In this document: positions 24,196 through 29,057 of the stretch, in pieces
How the letters are laid out: every line of letters begins with the position of its first letter
How positions within the stretch are numbered: the stretch's first letter is position 1
NCBI GenBank assembly: GCA_019115425.1
Contig: DXDO01000069.1
Span: 1 to 29,057 of the forward strand
DNA length: 29,057 nucleotides
Reading direction: 5' to 3'
Origin: Candidatus Agathobaculum merdigallinarum
GTDB lineage: Bacteria > Bacillota > Clostridia > Oscillospirales > Butyricicoccaceae
Position numbers and translations under genes: made by a program
Notes under the pieces: generated by a model
What the model saw: only the letters and a program-made list of their open reading frames with translations
What the model was told of the DNA's origin: nothing
Databases searched by the model: none

Positions 24196-25214
24196 TCGTC
24201 CTCTCCTCCGAGTTCTTCCAGAAATGCGCGCGCGGCCTTCAGCACCGCCTCGCAGTCTGATACCGCCGCCACCGAGGACGGCGAATGGATATACCGCACG
24301 GGCGCGGCTGCCGCGCACACGCGCACGCCCGCCCTACTCTTGTGGATGCGGCCCGCGTCCGTACCGCCGGATACGCGCGTCTTGGTCTGCCACGGGATGC
24401 CGCGTTTTTCGCACGCGTCGCGCAGCAGCTCGAACAGCTCAGCGTCGTAGATAGTCGCGCCGTCCATGAACGGCAGCACCACGCCGCCGCGCACGCGGCA
24501 AACCGCTTTTCCGTCCGTCACCTCCGCGAGATCGGCCGCGGTCGTGCCCTCGAGCACGAGCGCAAAGCCCGGATCGAGCGCGTACGCCATGCTCGCGGCG
24601 CCGCGCAGCCCTGTCTCCTCCTGCACGGTGAAGCAGAACCAGGTGTCAATCGGCGGCTGCTCCTCGAGGAGCTTCAAAAGCGCCGCGCAGCCCACGCGGT
24701 CGTCGATTGCCTTGGCTTTGAGAAGTCCGTCGCCGAACTCGACCACTGCGGAATCAAACACGCCGTAGTCGCCGAGCGAGACCTTGGCTTCCGCCGCCGC
24801 GCGGCTGGTCGCGCCGATATCGATATACAGGTCTTTTGTTTTTGGCATAGTGCGGCGTTCGGCGGCGGTCGTCAGATGCACAGCCTTGATGCCGATCACG
24901 CCGGTCACCTCGCCGAAGCGCACCGCGCGGCCGATCACGACGCGCGGATCAACCCCGCCGACAAAGCCGAATTTGATCATGCCGTCCTCGGTGATCTTTT
25001 TGACGATCACGCCGACCTCGTCCATGTGCGCGCACACCACGACCGGACGTTCGAGCGCAGTTTTGCCCTTGCGGAACACCATCACATTGCCGATGGCGTC
25101 GGTCCGGATCTCATCCGCGAAGGGTTTCGCTTTTTTGAGCACAAATTCGCGCACCGCAGCCTCGCATCCCGAGGGACCAGGCAGGGCGCACAGCGTTTTG
25201 AGCAGCTCGATCAT
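24192..25214 (-). CDS. M42 family metallopeptidase, second in operon
   Basis: 340-residue M42 aminopeptidase. Metal and catalytic residues: H63 (CAHMDEVGV), D171 (AIDDRVGC), E199/E200 (TVQEETGLRG), E222 (LVLEGTTAAD) and H310 (RYIHSPSS). The fifth ligand is Glu, where the two sister proteins have Asp; both occur in the family, and the change may alter specificity. GGTDAGRIHKS (283-293) is standard. The N-terminus MIELLKTLCALPGPSGCEAA is typical. ATG at 25214 overlaps the stop of the first M42 gene, and its own stop overlaps the third: fully coupled. Confidence 0.93.
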   Translation of the reverse strand: MIELLKTLCALPGPSGCEAAVREFVLKKAKPFADEIRTDAIGNVMVFRKGKTALERPVVVCAHMDEVGVIVKKITEDGMIKFGFVGGVDPRVVIGRAVRFGEVTGVIGIKAVHLTTAAERRTMPKTKDLYIDIGATSRAAAEAKVSLGDYGVFDSAVVEFGDGLLKAKAIDDRVGCAALLKLLEEQPPIDTWFCFTVQEETGLRGAASMAYALDPGFALVLEGTTAADLAEVTDGKAVCRVRGGVVLPFMDGATIYDAELFELLRDACEKRGIPWQTKTRVSGGTDAGRIHKSRAGVRVCAAAAPVRYIHSPSSVAAVSDCEAVLKAARAFLEELGGEDE

Positions 25215-26245
25215 GCGTCCACCTCCCCGTCAAAATCGCGGATAAACGAAGTGATCAGGTCGGCTACGTCCTCCACGTCGGACAACTGCACAACCTCGAC
25301 CGGCGTGTGCATGTATTTCTCCGGGATGGACAGCAGAGCGGTTGCAATGCCGCGCGCGACGATCTGCATCGTCCATGCGTTCGTGCCGGTGTTGCCCTCC
25401 ATCACCTCGAGCGAATAGCCGATGTCGTTCGCCTTGGCGGTTTTGATAAGCCGCTGGGTCAGTCCGCGGTGCAGGTTGGGGCCCATGCCGATAGCCACGC
25501 CGCTGCCCAACTCGAACGTGCCGTCCGAGGGGCCGTCGGGCGTTTTGCCGTGCGTCACATCCACTGCGATCGCGTATTCCGGCTGCACGGCGAATGCGCC
25601 GGTCTGCGCGCCGAGTCCCGTGACCTCCTCCTGCGCGCTGATGAGCACCGCCACATTGCATTTCAGCTTTTTCGCCTTTTTGAGCCTCTGCATGGCAAGC
25701 AGGATCGTCGCCACGCCCGCGCGGTCGTCCAGGCACTTGCTGCAGTACTGGCCGCCCGCGAGCTTCACCGGCTGCTGCGCGAATACGATCGGCGTGCCGA
25801 TCTTGATGCGGCTTTTCGCGTCCGTGAGGCCGGTGTCGATCGTCATCTGGTCGATGGGCACGGCCTTGTCCTGCTCGCCGGCTCCCAGCAGGTGCGGCGG
25901 CAGGCAGGACACCACGCCGTACAGCGGCTCGTCCGCAAGGATGGTGACCTCGCCCGCGAGCAGCATGCGCGGGTCCACCCCGCCGACCGGCGCAAAGCGC
26001 ACGAAGCCGCCGTCCAGCACCTCGGTGACGACAAAGCCGATCTGGTCAAGATGTGCATCCAGCAGGATGGTTTTGGCGTTCTTTTTACCACATTTTTTAT
26101 AGGCGAGCACATTGCTGTTCCGGTCGATTTCGACCGTATCGCAGTATGGGCGGAACAGATCCGCGACCGTTTGCGCTGCCTGCGCTTCAAACCCGCTGAC
26201 CGCCGGCAGTGCGCACAGCGTCCGCAGGGTTTCTTGTAACTGCAA
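25211..26245 (-). CDS. M42 family metallopeptidase, first in operon
   Basis: 344-residue M42 peptidase. Residues: H65 (DAHLDQIGF), D173 (CLDDRAGV), E206/E207 (SAQEEVTGLG), D229 (AVDVTHGKTP) and H313 (YMHTPVEV). Where the sisters have G-G-T-D, this one reads TGTNAWTMQ (286-294), with Asn replacing Asp. I chose the TTG at 26245 ((L)QLQETLRTLCALPAVSGF) because AGGAGG lies 8 nt upstream and this aligns with the N-terminus of its neighbour; an in-frame ATG far upstream (26380) would cross the promoter. The operon promoter is at 26286-26314. Confidence 0.9.
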   Translation of the reverse strand: MQLQETLRTLCALPAVSGFEAQAAQTVADLFRPYCDTVEIDRNSNVLAYKKCGKKNAKTILLDAHLDQIGFVVTEVLDGGFVRFAPVGGVDPRMLLAGEVTILADEPLYGVVSCLPPHLLGAGEQDKAVPIDQMTIDTGLTDAKSRIKIGTPIVFAQQPVKLAGGQYCSKCLDDRAGVATILLAMQRLKKAKKLKCNVAVLISAQEEVTGLGAQTGAFAVQPEYAIAVDVTHGKTPDGPSDGTFELGSGVAIGMGPNLHRGLTQRLIKTAKANDIGYSLEVMEGNTGTNAWTMQIVARGIATALLSIPEKYMHTPVEVVQLSDVEDVADLITSFIRDFDGEVDA

Positions 26246-26285
26246 GGATAATTCCTCCTTTTTCTGTATTATATGGCCTGAGTTT

Positions 26286-26314
26286 ATTATAACCGTTTCC
26301 CTGCGCAGATACAA
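26286..26314 (-). promoter_or_regulatory. Promoter of the M42 operon
   Basis: Minus strand -35 TTGTAT (26309-26314), 17-nt spacer, -10 TATAAT (26286-26291), 40 nt before the TTG start. The rest of the gap up to 26537 shows no convincing gene or RNA. Confidence 0.7.
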
Positions 26315-26537
26315 TATGAGGATTGCAGGTTCGTATCTTTCCTGTTTGCCGTTTTTCATTTTGTCAAGAAGGCCTTGCAAAGACGATTGCCCTGTTTACT
26401 CAGACGTGCTATACCCAAAATGCAGAACTTAACCAATCCGGATGGAGACAGCGCAGGGCTTTGTGCGAACAAAGCGGCTGATCCAAAATACCGTTTCACA
26501 GACAAACGATCCGCTTCGATTGACGGCAGCATACAGC

Positions 26538-26565
26538 AAAGCCCCGGGAAACTTCCTGGGGCTTT
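26538..26565 (-). terminator. Terminator of the DUF362 gene
   Basis: AAAGCCCCGGGA (26538-26549) / TCCTGGGGCTTT (26554-26565), a 12-bp stem with one G-T pair and loop AACT, 23 nt after the DUF362 stop. T-tract is short. Confidence 0.8.
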
Positions 26566-26588
26566 CGCCTATGCTTTTCGATTGAACA

Positions 26589-27590
26589 TCAACCCTCGAA
26601 CGGAACGACATCCTTAACAGCATCCTGCAAGGTGATCTCCGCGTCTGCGTTGTCGATGTCGATCAGGTGATAACGGTCGTTGCCCATGCCCAGCTCTTTC
26701 ATATAAGTGAGCTGGCGCAGGCCATGACGGGTCTCCATGCGCTCGACCAGCGCGTGACGCTCGTCCTCCTTGAGCGCATAAACCAGATCGACCGACGCCT
26801 GATCGATCGCCAGAATATCGCGCGATGCAAGAATGCCGATGTTCGGGGTCACGACCGGCTCCGCGGCCACACCCTCACAGTCGCACGAAACTGACATGTT
26901 GCGCAGCACGTTGACAAAGCAGATATGCTCGCCGAAGTGATCGACGACCGCCTTGGCGGATTCGGTCATGCGCTCCATGAGTTCCTCCTCCGCAATGCTC
27001 CACATGTTATCCGAGCCGGGCACGGTGTGGATCTCGGCCTTGCCAATTCGGCCGTCCGCGCAGCCGATACCGATATTCTTGTTTGATCCGCCGAAGCCGC
27101 CCATCATATGGCCTTTGAAGTGGGTCAATACGAGCAGCGACTCATAATTCAGGATATTCTTGCCCATGTGCATTTCAGTGAACCACTTGCCGCCCTTCAC
27201 CGGCAGCGCGGCTACGCCATCCTCATCCATGATGTCCACTGGGCAGAACGTCCAGCCGTTGACCTTGAGCGTTTCGCGGTGCTGCTCGGTCGTGTAGCGG
27301 TCGCCCTCGTAATAGGTGTTGGTTTCGACAATATTTGCCTCCGGCAGGTCGTTTTTAACCAGAGCTTCCACCCACGGGCGCGGGATAATATTGGGGCCAT
27401 GCGGCTCGCCGGTATGAAGCTTGATGCCGGTCTTGCCGGTCAAGCTGCCGCTTACACGGCCGAAGATACGGCGCAGTCCTTCCGCCGACAGGTCTCTTGT
27501 GAAGTAAACAACGGATTCTTCCCCTGTGCGGTCCGCATAGGGAATGTAAATATTTCCATTGGTGCCTGGAACCGCTTTCTGATTGGACAT
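26589..27590 (-). CDS. DUF362 domain protein
   Basis: A 333-residue cytoplasmic protein of the DUF362 family, often annotated as uncharacterised or iron-sulfur-associated. Recognisable parts are VYFTRDLSAEGLRRIFGRVS, KTGIKLHTGEPHGPNIIPRP (DUF362 start, about 53-72), ETNTYYEGDRYTTEQHRETL, LTHFKGHMMGGFGGSNKNIG (about 155-174) with IGCADGRIGKAEIH, and ILASRDILAIDQASVDLVY (about 253-271). No 2x[4Fe-4S] CxxCxxCxxxC ferredoxin domain is visible, unlike longer members. Function is unknown. The ATG at 27590 has AAGGAGG 7 nt upstream. A MerR-type promoter precedes it, so expression is probably induced by a metal, redox or aldehyde signal. Single-gene unit. Confidence 0.9.
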   Translation of the reverse strand: MSNQKAVPGTNGNIYIPYADRTGEESVVYFTRDLSAEGLRRIFGRVSGSLTGKTGIKLHTGEPHGPNIIPRPWVEALVKNDLPEANIVETNTYYEGDRYTTEQHRETLKVNGWTFCPVDIMDEDGVAALPVKGGKWFTEMHMGKNILNYESLLVLTHFKGHMMGGFGGSNKNIGIGCADGRIGKAEIHTVPGSDNMWSIAEEELMERMTESAKAVVDHFGEHICFVNVLRNMSVSCDCEGVAAEPVVTPNIGILASRDILAIDQASVDLVYALKEDERHALVERMETRHGLRQLTYMKELGMGNDRYHLIDIDNADAEITLQDAVKDVVPFEG

Positions 27591-27644
27591 ATGATTTCCT
27601 CCTTGTGTGCCGATTATCTGTGTACAATATTTTCTGTTGTATTT

Positions 27645-27675
27645 ATCATACTCCTTGGAGTGCGCTCCAAGTCAA
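27645..27675 (-). promoter_or_regulatory. MerR-type promoter of the DUF362 gene
   Basis: Minus strand -35 TTGACT (27670-27675) and -10 TATGAT (27645-27650) are separated by 19 bp, and the long spacer holds the inverted repeat CTTGGAG (27654-27660) TGCG CTCCAAG (27665-27671). A 19-bp spacer with a dyad between the elements is the hallmark of MerR-family activation. No MerR gene is in the window. Confidence 0.85.
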
Positions 27676-27723
27676 TACTATTTTTATTGATCCAACCCCC
27701 CAAAATGTTATACCGAGACAGAC

Positions 27724-27764
27724 AAAAGGCTTGCCGCCTGCTATTTGCAGGCAACAAGCCTTTT
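27724..27764 (-). terminator. Probable terminator of the chemotaxis receptor gene
   Basis: AAAAGGCTTG (27724-27733) / CAAGCCTTTT (27755-27764) outer stem with inner CCTGC/GCAGG (27737-27741, 27747-27751). It lies 95 nt past the MCP stop, just upstream of the DUF362 promoter. Confidence 0.75.
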
Positions 27765-27858
27765 CCGTTCCTTGGCAATATGTACTCCTATGCAGCTTAA
27801 GAGCGTTTCGCTCACCAGACATTCCGCAAGCCGGTCAGCACGTTCTCCCTTGCCTGCG

Positions 27859-29057
27859 TTACAGCTTCTTGGGCTGGAACTTTCTTGTCTGCGCTTGCAG
27901 GCTTCGTACCTGTGAGAAAAGCTCCTCGCTGGCCGCAGCGGCCTCTTCACTGGTCGCAGAGTTATTTTGAACCACCGCTGATATCTGGCTGATGCCATCA
28001 TTCACCTGAGTGATGGCATTGACCTCATTGTCCACCGCTCCGGTGATCCCATTGATTTCAGAAACCAGTTTTTCCATTAACTCCATCGTTTCATCCAGCG
28101 AAGTGGACACCTGATCCACAACCCGATGACCCTTTTGCGCTGAGGCTATGGAGTTTTCAATCAGGCTCTTGGTGGCCTTGGCTGCCTCGTCCGACCGGAT
28201 GGCCAAGGTGCGCACCTCGTCCGCAACAACGGCAAAGCCCTTTCCGGCATTCCCTGCACGGGCAGCCTCTACCGCCGCGTTCAGCGCCAGAATATTCGTC
28301 TGGAAGGCAATGTTTTCAATGGTGGAAATAATCTGTGCAATTTTCTTGGAACCCTCATTGATTTCTTCCATGGCAGACACCATCTCCTGCACATGTTCAT
28401 GGCTGGCAGAAAGCTGTTCTTCAGCCTGATGGGTCCACTGCCGTGCATCCCCCGCCATTCTGGCGTTTTTCCGCGACGTCTGCAACAGTTCTTCCGTGGT
28501 TGCCATCAGTTCTTCCACCGCGCTGGCCTGCTCCGTAGCGCCGCTGGCGATCGTTTGAGCCGTAGCCGCAATCTGCTCCGATTTAGTATAGACCTGCTCC
28601 GCCGCCTGATCGATTTCCCGAATGGTCTTGGACACATCGGTAGTGAGGCAGTCAACGGATGTCTCAATGGATCGAAAATCCCCGATAAAACGGGCTTTCG
28701 TGTGGACATCAAAATTGCCTTTTGCCAGTTGATCCAGGATCGTATTTAACTCATCCACATAATCATGGATCAGCCTGATAGAATTCTGCAAACTACCGGC
28801 CAGATCACCCAGCTCATTTTTTGATTGATAGTCCAGCTTAAAATCCAGAACGCCGTCTTTGAGGCAAGCCGCCCGCTCCGAAATATGCAGGACGGGACGG
28901 ATGACCTGGCGGATAATGAAGTAAACCAAGCTGAACAGACAAATCAGTGCCAAAACAAAGCATACCAAAGAAACCAACCGCAGGCTGGAAATAGCATCTT
29001 CCGTCTCAGCCCTGCTTTCGGTATTCAGTTGCTCACAGTGGACGATCATCTCATCCA
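27859..29057 (-). CDS. Methyl-accepting chemotaxis protein, C-terminal part (partial)
   Basis: Membrane chemoreceptor; the start and most of the sensor domain lie beyond the right edge. The visible ~399 residues contain the second membrane helix (VSLVCFVLALICLFSLVYFI), a HAMP domain (RQVIRPVLHISERAACLKDG), then a long coiled coil. The signalling tip is unmistakable: IENIAFQTNILALNAAVEAA then AGNAGKGFAVVADEVRTLA. The C-terminus ends KFQPKKL without a CheR-binding pentapeptide. Stop TAA at 27859-27861; no stop interrupts the frame up to 29057. No other chemotaxis gene is in the window, so this is an orphan receptor gene with unknown ligand. Confidence 0.95.
   Translation of the reverse strand, partial: DEMIVHCEQLNTESRAETEDAISSLRLVSLVCFVLALICLFSLVYFIIRQVIRPVLHISERAACLKDGVLDFKLDYQSKNELGDLAGSLQNSIRLIHDYVDELNTILDQLAKGNFDVHTKARFIGDFRSIETSVDCLTTDVSKTIREIDQAAEQVYTKSEQIAATAQTIASGATEQASAVEELMATTEELLQTSRKNARMAGDARQWTHQAEEQLSASHEHVQEMVSAMEEINEGSKKIAQIISTIENIAFQTNILALNAAVEAARAGNAGKGFAVVADEVRTLAIRSDEAAKATKSLIENSIASAQKGHRVVDQVSTSLDETMELMEKLVSEINGITGAVDNEVNAITQVNDGISQISAVVQNNSATSEEAAAASEELFSQVRSLQAQTRKFQPKKL

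Noticed and set aside
25307..26239. Plus-strand open frame of 310 codons
   Set aside because: Antisense shadow of the first M42 gene, with no recognisable domain.
26315..26537. Possible small gene or RNA in the gap before the M42 operon
   Set aside because: Only weak short frames and no convincing fold; nothing supportable.

Overview
The window looks like chromosomal core DNA from a GC-rich Clostridia-class Firmicute, most like Oscillospiraceae/Butyricicoccaceae (Butyricicoccus or Agathobaculum type). This rests on gene content and order (gdpP-rplI-dnaB, tilS-hpt-ftsH, hprK), AGGAGG-type ribosome binding sites, TTGACA/TATAAT promoters and frequent GTG/TTG starts. The species is an inference. 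I found no rRNA, tRNA, CRISPR array, phage, transposase or integrase.

Layout. 1-6416 (minus): gdpP-rplI, then a 230-nt spacer with five consecutive hairpins, then dnaB-tilS-hpt-ftsH (ftsH is cut by the window edge). A consensus promoter lies before gdpP. 6580-8179 (plus): a VOC/glyoxalase gene with its own promoter, then a two-gene chromate-type transporter pair. 8235-11091 (minus): a small DUF6514-like protein, a C_GCAxxG_C_C redox-type protein and a secreted amidase with three SH3b repeats. 11251-13977 (minus): ROK glucokinase, PHP phosphoesterase and HPr kinase, a carbon-control group. 14178-18166 (plus): rpmB as a compact unit with promoter and terminator, then azlC-azlD-GNAT, then tex. 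18351-22240 (minus): a YtrA-like GntR regulator, ABC ATPase, large permease and VanZ-like protein with overlapping genes and a consensus promoter/operator. 22384-23058 (plus): ung. 23194-26245 (minus): three different M42 aminopeptidases with ATGA overlaps. 26589-27590 (minus): a DUF362 protein behind a MerR-type promoter. 27859-29057 (minus): the C-terminal part of a methyl-accepting chemotaxis protein.

How the genes fit together. Most are housekeeping: replication (DnaB), translation (L9, L28, TilS, Tex), purine salvage (Hpt), membrane proteolysis (FtsH), c-di-AMP turnover (GdpP) and uracil repair (Ung). HprK and glucokinase link sugar phosphorylation to catabolite control. The three M42 enzymes and the AzlCD exporter fit a peptide- and amino-acid-using gut anaerobe.

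No clearly new multi-gene defence or biosynthetic system is visible. The best leads are regulatory or architectural: the MerR-type promoter without a nearby MerR gene, the M42 triplet with divergent active-site residues, the GntR/ABC/VanZ operon with its operator, the five-hairpin spacer, and paired Spo0A-like boxes before the DUF6514-like gene.
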